Origin: Marinobacterium iners DSM 11526 | Lineage (GTDB): Bacteria > Pseudomonadota > Gammaproteobacteria > Pseudomonadales > Balneatricaceae | NCBI RefSeq assembly: GCF_900107855.1 | Contig: NZ_FNRJ01000026.1 | Span: forward strand, 1 to 32,441 | Length of the DNA stretch: 32,441 nucleotides | Reading direction: 5' to 3' | Shown: positions 1 through 6,320 of the stretch, one piece after another | How positions within the stretch are numbered: the first letter of the stretch is position 1 | Layout: each line of letters opens with the position of its first letter | Translations under genes and position numbers: made by a program | Notes under the pieces: generated by a model | Database searches by the model: none | What the model was told of the DNA's origin: nothing | Seen by the model: only the letters and a program-made list of their open reading frames with translations

Positions 1-251
1 AAAGTCAATTCCACATAGCGAACGACCCGTTCCGGCAAGCGGTATTTGGCGGCACCTGTACGCCTCCGCATGGCCTGTTGATGCGCTTTGCCGGGATTGT
101 ATGCCTCTCGGCTACTGTTGCGTTTCAACTCCCGATAGACCGTCGAACGATGGACTTTGACTGCTTGGGCAATCGCTGTTGCTGGACTTCCCTGCGCAAG
201 AAGAACCGATATCTGGTATCGTTTCCCCTCGGTCAACTGCTGATAACTCAT
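1..251 (-). CDS. IS30-family transposase, N-terminal part (runs off the left edge)
   Basis: Reading leftwards from an ATG at 251 the frame is open to the window edge (83 codons). It begins MSYQQLTEGKRYQISVLLAQ and continues with a helix-turn-helix containing HRSTVYRELKRN, the hallmark of the IS30-family N-terminal HTH_38 domain that binds the element's ends. The DDE catalytic domain would lie beyond position 1, so completeness cannot be judged. The element sits at the far end of the Rhs tip array and may mark one of its boundaries. Family call is firm; whether the gene is active is unknown. Confidence 0.85.
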   Translation of the reverse strand, partial: MSYQQLTEGKRYQISVLLAQGSPATAIAQAVKVHRSTVYRELKRNSSREAYNPGKAHQQAMRRRTGAAKYRLPERVVRYVELT

Positions 252-329
252 GGTGATACATCTTTTACTTTGGCGAGCGAAAGCGTACCACTAATCAGCA
301 GTTGGCCACCGCTCGCCGTTCAACCATGA

Positions 330-392
330 GTGTCGCACTTATTATCTGAACTCCCGGAATACCTTCAGGCTGCATAGGCGGGTGTCGCACTT
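330..392 (+). repeat. Two direct copies of an 11-bp motif, possible IS30 ends
   Basis: GTGTCGCACTT occurs at 330-340 and again at 382-392. Each copy is followed by a loosely similar tail (CTGAACTC and GAGTTGAATTC). They lie just outside the IS30 transposase start, so they may be element termini, one for the visible element and one solo end. I have not verified them against known IS30 inverted repeats. The rest of 252-435 shows no gene. Confidence 0.35.
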
Positions 393-435
393 CGGAGTTG
401 AATTCGCGTAAACATAAACGTGAGTGTACCAATAA

Positions 436-804
436 GTGTCCATAAAAAATGTAACTGAAATTTTGTTGAAATATAAAGACCACCCGGAGTTCTTGGGCGT
501 CGAACTGATTGATGTTAATCAGCGAGGTGCAGTTGATGACACTCTGCTCCATATTGCTGCAAGAATGGGTGAAGTTGAAGATGTAGAAATACTGATAGCA
601 AATGGCGCAGATGTAAATATCGTTGGTGATCTTGGCAATACCCCTTTACATCAAGCTGCAATGAACGGCAGATGTAATGTAATAAAGGTATTGCTTAAAT
701 CAGGGGCAGATTTATTATTGAAGAATGAATTTGACCAAACGCCACTTAAAGTCGCTGAACTTGGAAGTCACAACGATGCTGTAAGACTGTTAAGGAAGCG
801 ATAA
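436..804 (+). CDS. Small ankyrin-repeat protein, possible Rhs immunity protein
   Basis: GTG start at 436, 122 residues. The N-terminus (about residues 1-30) is a short helical leader containing LLKYKDHPEF. Ankyrin repeats follow, with DTLLHIAARMG near residue 36, the turn ANGADVNIVGDLGNTPLHQAA around 55-75, and KSGADLLLKNEFDQTPLKVA after that. The leader and repeat layout resemble the minus-strand ankyrin gene next to it, so the two are probably family members. Ankyrin proteins are known immunity partners of some Rhs toxins, but this one lies on the opposite strand with no toxin tip directly upstream, so the partner may have been lost by inversion or deletion. Its 3' end overlaps the facing gene by 37 bp. 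No strong ribosome-binding site is visible before the GTG. Confidence 0.75.
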   Translation: MSIKNVTEILLKYKDHPEFLGVELIDVNQRGAVDDTLLHIAARMGEVEDVEILIANGADVNIVGDLGNTPLHQAAMNGRCNVIKVLLKSGADLLLKNEFDQTPLKVAELGSHNDAVRLLRKR

Positions 805-1157
805 ATTTCAGTTTCGTTCAAAAATTTTGCAAGTTCCTTTGGTGTATCGCCATCAGTATTTTTGATGGCGATACTTGCACCACGATCAACTAACAATTTC
901 ACCACATCGATATGTCCTTGCTCCACTGCGTCATGGAGCGGCGAGTATCCATGCTCACCTTTAGCATTAATATCTGCGCCACTTCCAAGCAAAATCGAAA
1001 CCTCTTCAATTAGTCCACGCGTTGCCGCAATGTTGATTGGATAATCTCCAAATAAACTTTTTGTATTGACTGTTGGTATAGGCATTTCACTGTATTCTGG
1101 CAATTCTGCATAGTCGCGCAATATACTTTCCAGTCTTTTGTCACTTGGATTATTCAC
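768..1157 (-). CDS. Ankyrin-repeat protein, probable immunity partner of the last Rhs tip
   Basis: The frame extends upstream to 1208. I prefer the GTG at 1157 because it overlaps the stop of the Rhs tip (GTGAATAA), the same coupling seen at another toxin/immunity pair in this array. From there it is 129 residues with ankyrin repeats: DYPINIAATRG, GSGADINAKGEHGYSPLHDA and DRGASIAIKNTDGDTPKELA. No signal peptide is visible, so it should be cytosolic. Position directly after a toxin tip, short length and translational coupling support an immunity role (inference). The weak ribosome-binding region fits dependence on translation of the tip. Its 3' end overlaps antisense with the plus-strand ankyrin gene. 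Confidence 0.75.
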   Translation of the reverse strand: MNNPSDKRLESILRDYAELPEYSEMPIPTVNTKSLFGDYPINIAATRGLIEEVSILLGSGADINAKGEHGYSPLHDAVEQGHIDVVKLLVDRGASIAIKNTDGDTPKELAKFLNETEIYRFLNSLTASL

Positions 1158-2085
1158 ACTGATCACCACAATTATCTTGAATCCAATTTTCAAGATTCCG
1201 AATTGCATTACGTGTATTCTGAATTTCAGTCATATGACCAGCATAACCATCGTTATACCATTTGCGGCTGAAGTTCTCACGTAATTGAAGGCATTGCTTT
1301 AGCCTATTCAAGTTGTTCTTAGCGTCTGTACATGGGTCTCCAGTTGGAGGAATCGGGGTTTTACAAATCCGACTATATTCCTTTCTCTCCCTTGCTTTAT
1401 CAGCTTTGTCCGTTGGCGTGTCACCGGGAGTACTGAGGATTGCAGCCAACGCTATACCACCGGCAATGGTAGTTCCAATTCCAGCACCGACACCGCAACC
1501 AACTGGTCCACCCCATGCCCCGGCAAGACAACCTGCGGCAGGGTTTAACCCATTCGGGTCGGTATACATTACTGGGTTTTGGTAAGCGTACCCGTAAGTG
1601 TTGATTCCACCTTGAAGCCCAATGGGATCACTCTGAACATACCTTCCAAGACTGGGATCATAATCCCTGAAGTAGTTGTAGTGTAACCCGGTTTCCTCAT
1701 CGTAGTACTGCCCTGGGTAGCGCAGAGAGAAGGTGAATAGCTGACTGTCACCGTCCGGGTCTTCATTGGCTGTGTGGCGACCAAAGGGGTCGTTATCCCA
1801 ACGCCAGACAATTTGGTTGTCGCTGGCTCGGCTAATGCGTCGTGGAGTGTTGAGGTGACCCGTATGGATGTAATACTTCTCAACGCCGATATACGTGGAG
1901 TCAGTACCCCACCGTTTGGAGAGCCTGTCACTTTCACCGGCCCCCACAGTTATAGGCGCTGGCCCGAAATGCACACCCTGCTGGCCAGGCCTGCACACTA
2001 AAACCGGAAAAGTGTGCAGGCCGGACTGGTCAAAATGACCACACCAAATAAACTCCGCCCCATTTAGCCTATTAGGATAGGCCAT
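1150..2085 (-). CDS. Displaced Rhs C-terminal tip 5 (RHS core remnant plus variable domain)
   Basis: About 311 residues from an ATG at 2085 that has no clear Shine-Dalgarno. Residues 1-55 come from the hairpin repeat. From about residue 70 the RHS core follows (YYIHTGHLNTPRRIS, WRWDNDPFGRH, YPGQYYDEETGLHYNYFRDY), ending at the conserved DPIGL cleavage-associated region. Then come a Gly/Ala-rich hydrophobic stretch around residues 185-215 and a variable C-terminus with CKTPIPPTGDPCTDAKNNL and a WYNDGYAGHMTEIQ segment. This domain resembles the end of tip 4 but I cannot name a toxin family. Such promoterless tips are normally silent and become expressed by recombination into the full rhs gene. 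It precedes the ankyrin gene. Confidence 0.8.
   Translation of the reverse strand: MAYPNRLNGAEFIWCGHFDQSGLHTFPVLVCRPGQQGVHFGPAPITVGAGESDRLSKRWGTDSTYIGVEKYYIHTGHLNTPRRISRASDNQIVWRWDNDPFGRHTANEDPDGDSQLFTFSLRYPGQYYDEETGLHYNYFRDYDPSLGRYVQSDPIGLQGGINTYGYAYQNPVMYTDPNGLNPAAGCLAGAWGGPVGCGVGAGIGTTIAGGIALAAILSTPGDTPTDKADKARERKEYSRICKTPIPPTGDPCTDAKNNLNRLKQCLQLRENFSRKWYNDGYAGHMTEIQNTRNAIRNLENWIQDNCGDQCE
1924..2034 (-). repeat. Tip-heading repeat, copy A, with 12-bp perfect hairpin
   Basis: One of four related blocks of about 110 bp found at the 5' side of each displaced rhs tip. Its core is a perfect 12-bp inverted repeat, 1988-1999 with 2011-2022, around an 11-nt loop containing AACCGGAAA. A further TGCACACC half-site lies at about 1970-1977. 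It sits between the immunity gene of tip 4 and the RHS core of tip 5, and is read through in frame by the tip 5 reading frame. Confidence 0.85.
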
Positions 2086-2096
2086 ATAGCAGCCAT

Positions 2097-2543
2097 TTAA
2101 TCCAGCTTATTAAGTTTGCATAATTTTTTTATTTTAATAAACTTCTCTGAAAAATCTCCATATATATCCACAGGAGCATTATAAATTTTCTGATTATCTG
2201 CAACGTATTTCAGAGCAGGATTTAAGTCTTTAATTCTTGACGATATCATTTGAGGATCATGCTCAAGTAAATATATCACCATATCTAAAAAGTAACTCGA
2301 AAAATCAGCAGCTTCATGATCAGGGAAATCACCTGAAATAATAAAGTCTCTCAATCCTAAAACATAATAATCAAATACTCTTTTTGGCATAAATCTTATT
2401 TCGTAAACCAGTTCTATGCCATCTTTATGGAACTGGCTTTGTAGTTGCTCATTAGATCTACCAAAAAAAGATCCATAAGCACTTTTTTGATCAAGATCTT
2501 TCCAATACTCTCCCCAATCTTCTTCAGAAGGTATATTACCCAT
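2097..2543 (-). CDS. Probable immunity protein of Rhs tip 4, family unknown
   Basis: ATG at 2543 is chosen over an adjacent upstream TTG because an AGGA motif lies eight bases before it. The product is 148 residues, acidic in the first half (SEEDWGEYWKDLDQ) and lysine-rich at the end (IKKLCKLNKLD), with no signal peptide or membrane segment. The middle (VFDYYVLGLRDFIISGDF, FSSYFLDMVIYLLE) looks all-helical. I do not recognise a named family. It starts 34 bp after the tip 4 stop, on the same strand and before the next repeat, which is the standard position of an immunity gene. It is AT-rich compared with the RHS core beside it, typical of swapped toxin/immunity DNA. Confidence 0.7.
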   Translation of the reverse strand: MGNIPSEEDWGEYWKDLDQKSAYGSFFGRSNEQLQSQFHKDGIELVYEIRFMPKRVFDYYVLGLRDFIISGDFPDHEAADFSSYFLDMVIYLLEHDPQMISSRIKDLNPALKYVADNQKIYNAPVDIYGDFSEKFIKIKKLCKLNKLD

Positions 2544-2579
2544 CAAACAGTCCTATATGGTAAAATGTGTTTACTTAAT

Positions 2580-3479
2580 CTAGTTACACTGGTTTTTTTG
2601 CTGCTCACACTGCTCAGCCAGTCTACGATACTTCTGCGCTCGTTGAAGCTCTTTCAAAATTTCCAGCTCATGCCACCCAGGCATCCATCGGTCGTCCCAC
2701 TGCTGGCGCAATTCAGCACACATTTGAGCCTGTTGCTGGAGGTTCCTCAAGTCCTGGCACTTATCACCGGATGGTGGCAATGGCCCCTTACATTGAGCCT
2801 TGTAATAGTCATACTCTACCTGTGCTTGGGGATCATCAATCCATTCCTTACTTTCAGGTGGCGCCTCATTTAGCTCTGCACTAGGTCCTGCTAGGAGCGC
2901 TAAGCCCGTTATACCTGCGAGTGTCGTCCAGAAACCAGCCGAGCTTCCGCCAGCAACAAACGGCAGTGCCAGCGCCGGTAACAATAATCCCGAGGGATCA
3001 GCGTAACGCACGGGATTCCCTCCAACATACCCATAGGTATTCAAACCGGCAGCTAATCCAATCGGATCACTCTCGATGTATCTGCCGGTTGCGGGGTCAT
3101 AATCCCTGAAGTAGTTGTAGTGTAACCCGGTTTCCTCATCGTAGTACTGCCCTGGGTAGCGCAGAGAGAAGGTGAATAGCTGACTGTCACCGTCCGGGTC
3201 TTCATTGGCTGCGTGGCGACCAAAGGGGTCGTTATCCCAACGCCAGACAATTTGGTTGTCACTGGCTCGGCTAATGCGACGTGGAGTGTTGAGGTGATCC
3301 GTATGGATGTAATACTTCTCAACGCCGATATACGTGGAGTCAGTACCCCACCGTTTGGAGAGCCTGTCACTTTCACCGGCCCCCACAATTGTAGGCGCTG
3401 GCCTAAAATGCACACCCTGCTGGCCGGGCGTGCACACCGAAACCGGAAAGGTGTGCACGTGCTGCTGGCCAGCATGCAT
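2580..3479 (-). CDS. Displaced Rhs C-terminal tip 4
   Basis: About 299 residues from an ATG at 3479 inside the hairpin repeat, without a convincing ribosome-binding site. The RHS core segment is nearly identical to that of tip 5 (YYIHTDHLNTPRRIS, YPGQYYDEETGLHYNYFRDY), followed by DPIGL and a short hydrophobic stretch (LLPALALPFVAGGSSAGFW). The variable end has CKGPLPPSGDKCQDLRNL, a W-rich segment (QQWDDRWMPGWHELEIL) and a charged helical tail ending in QQKNQCN. Four Cys residues and the PPSGDKC motif align by eye with tip 5, so both tips probably carry one uncharacterised domain family. Activity cannot be inferred from sequence alone. Confidence 0.8.
   Translation of the reverse strand: MHAGQQHVHTFPVSVCTPGQQGVHFRPAPTIVGAGESDRLSKRWGTDSTYIGVEKYYIHTDHLNTPRRISRASDNQIVWRWDNDPFGRHAANEDPDGDSQLFTFSLRYPGQYYDEETGLHYNYFRDYDPATGRYIESDPIGLAAGLNTYGYVGGNPVRYADPSGLLLPALALPFVAGGSSAGFWTTLAGITGLALLAGPSAELNEAPPESKEWIDDPQAQVEYDYYKAQCKGPLPPSGDKCQDLRNLQQQAQMCAELRQQWDDRWMPGWHELEILKELQRAQKYRRLAEQCEQQKNQCN
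3363..3475 (-). repeat. Tip-heading repeat, copy B, with hairpin
   Basis: Second copy of the block. A perfect 10-bp inverted repeat pairs 3429-3438 with 3450-3459 around an 11-nt loop containing AAACCGGAAA. It is flanked by GCTGGCC-type elements on both sides. It lies between the lipoprotein gene and tip 4, and the tip 4 reading frame begins within it. Confidence 0.85.
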
Positions 3480-3521
3480 AATAATTAAAGTATTCCGCCC
3501 CTTATTTTTTGTAAAGGCACA

Positions 3522-3914
3522 TTATAAGTTGCCATCAACAACATATGATATATTTACATTTCTCCATTTCTCAACCTTAGTTGGAATATCCTCAGTCGGA
3601 GGATAATAAACAATAAGACTATTATTTGAATTCCATTCAATTTTTATATTTTTTGGCCCATGCAACGTAAATATCCAATCATCATATTTATCAGGATCAA
3701 AGCCTTCCTTCTCTACTCGAAGGCTTAATACTCTAACGTAAGGAATGGTCGCGCCACAGTTCCTTTCAAAGGACGTTAGAATATAAGACTTATCAGGTGA
3801 TGCATTCTCAAATAGCAATTCATTGCTACACAAATCAGGTCCGCATCCTGATAATAAAAAAACAAAGCCGATGATAATAACTATCCATGGCCTTTTAATA
3901 CCCCATGCATTCAC
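3522..3914 (-). CDS. Predicted lipoprotein, probable immunity partner of the toxin-44-like tip
   Basis: GTG at 3914 overlaps the last codons of the upstream toxin tip, giving 130 residues. The N-terminus has basic residues, a hydrophobic run (WIVIIIGFVFLLSGC) and a lipobox ending at Cys, so it should be a lipid-anchored protein of the periplasmic face. The mature part contains two more Cys residues and a beta-rich middle (YVRVLSLRVEKEGFDPDKYD). A frame extension upstream to 4088 lies wholly over the toxin coding region and is not credible. A periplasmic lipoprotein immunity fits a toxin that acts in, or enters through, the periplasm (inference). No named family recognised. Confidence 0.7.
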   Translation of the reverse strand: MNAWGIKRPWIVIIIGFVFLLSGCGPDLCSNELLFENASPDKSYILTSFERNCGATIPYVRVLSLRVEKEGFDPDKYDDWIFTLHGPKNIKIEWNSNNSLIVYYPPTEDIPTKVEKWRNVNISYVVDGNL

Positions 3915-4629
3915 AGTACTCAATACCCTTTTTAACCTGTTCTTGATCAGCAGGATCATCACCATAAGGATATCCTCCATACGGACTACCCAAGTCTGTC
4001 CTTGTAGGGTCGGCTTCCTGATTTGCCCATCCAGCAAATCTATACAAAACTTGATCGGGGAATCCAAATGCAGAACCTGTTGCCCCATAATTGAAGTTCC
4101 CGAAGTCTTCGTACTTTCTCCCTTTCTGTTTATAATCCCATGGCGCTTTTCCTCGTACCTGAGCTTTGAACCAGAAAGGATTATAACTACGATCAGCTAT
4201 CCACATATTTATGTCGACAAAGGCCCCTGGTGGAGATGGTGGGACATTTCCACAGCGAGTTGGAGTCATCTCAGATGTGTAATAACCGCTAGGAGGAAGG
4301 GGACCTACAAAGTCATCACTATATTCTTCCAGCCCAAACGGATCTATCAACTGCAAGGGATTGGCACCAACGTACAGATAGGTGTTCAGCCCGCCTTCAA
4401 GCCCAATCGGATCAGACTCAATGTACCGCCCCGTACTGGGGTCGTAATCCCTGAAGTAGTTGTAGTGTAACCCGGTTTCCTCATCGTAGTATTGCCCTGG
4501 GTAGCGCAGAGAGAAGGTGAATAGCTGACTGTCACCGTCCGGGTCTTCATTGGCTGTGTGGCGACCAAAGGGGTCGTTATCCCAACGCCAGACAATTTGG
4601 TTGTCGTTGGCTCGGCTAATGGGTAGTGT
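3895..4629 (-). CDS. Displaced Rhs tip 3 with bacterial toxin 44-like domain
   Basis: The frame is open from just after a stop at 4632-4630 to the TAA at 3897-3895, with no good start codon, so it is a displaced tip rather than an autonomous gene. It begins ISRANDNQIVWRWDNDPFG in the RHS core, passes DPIGLEGGLNTYLYVGANP, and then enters a toxin domain. The segment INMWIADRSYNPFWFKAQVR, then WDYKQKGRKYEDFGNFNYGA and FRAGW-like FAGWANQEAD match the pattern of the Ntox44 family (PF15607), a predicted nuclease-type toxin. The core is shorter than in tips 4 and 5 because an IS256 end replaces its upstream part. It is followed by an overlapping lipoprotein gene. Confidence 0.78.
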   Translation of the reverse strand, partial: TLPISRANDNQIVWRWDNDPFGRHTANEDPDGDSQLFTFSLRYPGQYYDEETGLHYNYFRDYDPSTGRYIESDPIGLEGGLNTYLYVGANPLQLIDPFGLEEYSDDFVGPLPPSGYYTSEMTPTRCGNVPPSPPGAFVDINMWIADRSYNPFWFKAQVRGKAPWDYKQKGRKYEDFGNFNYGATGSAFGFPDQVLYRFAGWANQEADPTRTDLGSPYGGYPYGDDPADQEQVKKGIEYCECMGY

Positions 4630-4743
4630 TCAGAATTCTGTGTCATTTCTTTAGACTGAACCGAAAAGAGATGACTCATGACCAAACCTACGTTCGATAT
4701 GGATGCCGCATTTCAAGCTCTGCGTGAGGGCAAAGACCTCACA
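4621..4743 (+). mobile_element. IS256-family left-end remnant
   Basis: Directly after the RHS core reading ...GGCTAATG the sequence switches to GTGTTCAGAATTCTGTGTCA, typical of an IS256-family terminus. About 50 bp further on is an ATG at 4678 that opens MTKPTFDMDAAFQALREGKD, the start of an IS256 transposase. After KDLTG at about 4743 the transposase stops matching and the tip-heading repeat resumes. Only about 120 bp of the element remain, so it was truncated by deletion or recombination. Its insertion removed the upstream RHS core of tip 3. Confidence 0.8.
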
Positions 4744-4837
4744 GGCCCCCACACCTGTAGGCGCTGGCACAGAATGCACAGCCTGCTGGTCAGGCGTGCA
4801 CACCGAAACCGGATAGGTGTGCACACCGTGCTGGGCT
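4744..4837 (-). repeat. Tip-heading repeat, copy C, with hairpin
   Basis: Third copy, shortened on the RHS side by the IS256 remnant. A 9-bp perfect inverted repeat pairs 4796-4804 with 4816-4824 around a loop containing AAACCGG. It keeps the TGTAGGCGCTGGC and CCTGCTGG elements common to the other copies. Confidence 0.82.
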
Positions 4838-4866
4838 AAATATCCTTCTTAGACCTGATCACGAAC

Positions 4867-5106
4867 TCACTCGGAACAGACTTCCTTTACAGGTAAACCA
4901 TCTTTCAATGAATAGTATTCTCGACAACCTTTTGCACTCTTTCTTAAACCGATATCCACTGCATCCATAACCTCAAAAACGCTGACCATTCCACTGTTAT
5001 CCCAGTCCATATCAGACCATTTATAATCTTTAGAAAGGCCTAATCCAATAAATACAATAAAATAGAAAGCCGTTAATAAAAAAAGAGCAAAAACCATTTT
5101 TTTCAT
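4867..5106 (-). CDS. Small secreted or membrane-anchored protein with an EF-hand loop, probable immunity of tip 2
   Basis: ATG at 5106, 79 residues, starting two bases after the stop of the tip 2 remnant. Residues 1-25 form one hydrophobic segment (MVFALFLLTAFYFIVFIG), either a signal peptide or a membrane anchor. The loop DWDNSGMVSVFE places D, D, S, G, V and E at positions 1, 3, 5, 6, 8 and 12 of a calcium-binding EF-hand loop. The end holds two Cys residues and the segment YYSLKDGLPVKEVC. The reading frame is intact although its toxin partner is broken, so the cell may have kept protection after losing the weapon (inference). Confidence 0.68.
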   Translation of the reverse strand: MKKMVFALFLLTAFYFIVFIGLGLSKDYKWSDMDWDNSGMVSVFEVMDAVDIGLRKSAKGCREYYSLKDGLPVKEVCSE

Positions 5107-5108
5107 GT

Positions 5109-5922
5109 TTACTCAACCATTTTCCTAGCCCAAGGAGGATTATAAAACCTTTGGGGAGGTGATTGTGGAATGACATATTCATCACCTATAAGCCCTTCCT
5201 CTTTCAAATCATCGTATAGTCCCTGAGGAGTAACACTTACCCCCATATCGCAGCCTAACTGTTCCAAACCACTTTCAAGCGGATCGCCGCAGTTATGTCC
5301 CAGCACTCCCTAACTACCTTTTCCCTGTTGCCATGCCAGCCTCTTTTCTAGCTGTTCTTCTTGAGCGAACGTTAGGTTCAATTTCAAGGCTTTCGTATCT
5401 CTGAAATCATTCCGTTCCAAATATTGATCTGTTGGGAGCACAGTCATACCATCCGGCCCATAGGTATATGGTCGTACCATTGATATTTGTTGCGACATGA
5501 CCCATTGATGACCCTCCCCACCCAGCACCAGCATGCATAAAGACATTGGTTTCAAGACCTAATGGATCAACATCAACTGTTGGATTCCCACCAACATAAG
5601 CATATGTATTCAGCCCACCTTCAAACCCAATCGGATCACTCTGAATCTACCGCCCCGTACTGGGGTCGTAATTCCGGAAGTAGTTGTAGTGTAGCCCGGT
5701 TTCCTCATCGTAGTACTGCCCTGGGTAGCGCAGAGAGAAAGTGAATAGTTGGTCGTTTACAGTCCCTTGTGCCTCAGGCCAGTGCCTCACTGTCCATACC
5801 AGATCAACAAGCCCTGTCACTTTCACCTGCCCCCACACTTGTAGGCGCTGGCTCCAAATGCACACCCTGCTGGCTAGGCGTGCACACCCAAACCGGAAAG
5901 GTGTGCAGGCCGTGCTGCCCAA
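5109..5922 (-). pseudogene. Displaced Rhs tip 2, papain-like hydrolase toxin, broken three times
   Basis: RHS core (TFSLRYPGQYYDEETGLHYN) ends at an amber codon at 5649-5647 where the other copies have Tyr. Beyond it the frame continues QSDPIGFEGGLNTYAYVGGN, then HAGAGWGGSSMGHVATNING. Near 5470 an extra base shifts the frame, after which YTYGPDGMTVLPTDQYLERN follows. A second amber at 5312-5310 precedes LGHNCGDPLESGLEQLG. The paired GH and HNC motifs are those of permuted papain-like (NlpC/P60, DUF4105-like) hydrolases, which attack peptide or amide bonds. With two stops and one frameshift it cannot make a full toxin. The RHS core is shorter than in tips 4 and 5. Confidence 0.78.
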
Positions 5923-5925
5923 AAT
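5813..5925 (-). repeat. Tip-heading repeat, copy D, with hairpin
   Basis: Fourth copy, between the immunity gene of the full Rhs protein and the tip 2 pseudogene. The stem is 8 bp, 5881-5888 with 5900-5907, around a loop containing AAACCGGAAA. The flanking TGTAGGCGCTGGCT and CACCCTGCTGGC elements are conserved. Confidence 0.83.
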
Positions 5926-5966
5926 GTAATTTCTAAATCTACCATGACTTTATTTATCTAAGTTTT

Positions 5967-6320
5967 TCACTTCAGAGCCAGGAGAGATATTAGGCATACC
6001 ATGCAGATTAAAGAGGCATAATGGAAAACATTCTTTGCAAGAATAGTCATTTCGCCCAATTTTCTGATTTGCGGAAATTCACTTTCCTTATGACATCCAG
6101 TTTTTAAGAAATCATCATAAAGTGATGTATTTCTCATCAATATAGTTGAAACTCCCCATGGGTTACCTAATTCATCCATAGCTTTATTCATATGAAGTCT
6201 CATTTTTTTAGCAAGAAAAACACCAAAAGCCAAATATAAACATAAAGAAACACCTGAAATTATTACCGCCACAATAAAAACCGTATCAATAAAACCATAA
6301 ACATTCATATCTAATCCCAT
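5967..6320 (-). CDS. Two-pass membrane protein, probable immunity for the active Rhs toxin
   Basis: ATG at 6320 overlaps the end of the rhs gene by 10 bp; a second ATG at 6308 is possible. The product is 117 residues with a membrane segment at about 10-36 (FIDTVFIVAVIISGVSLCLY) and another at about 96-115 (YASLICMVCLISLLAL). Between them is a charged loop with KKMRLHMNKAMDELGNPWG. No named family recognised. Tight coupling to the rhs stop codon and lack of any other nearby gene support an immunity role. A membrane location suggests that the toxin acts on or near the inner membrane (inference). Confidence 0.72.
   Translation of the reverse strand: MGLDMNVYGFIDTVFIVAVIISGVSLCLYLAFGVFLAKKMRLHMNKAMDELGNPWGVSTILMRNTSLYDDFLKTGCHKESEFPQIRKLGEMTILAKNVFHYASLICMVCLISLLALK

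Noticed and set aside
2445-2873. Plus-strand frame of 142 codons across the tip 4 immunity junction
   Set aside because: Antisense to two supported minus-strand genes, and its hydrophobic repeats mirror their codon pattern.
4678-4839. IS256 start reading through the tip repeat as a 53-residue fusion protein
   Set aside because: In frame by chance; no conserved sequence after KDLTG.
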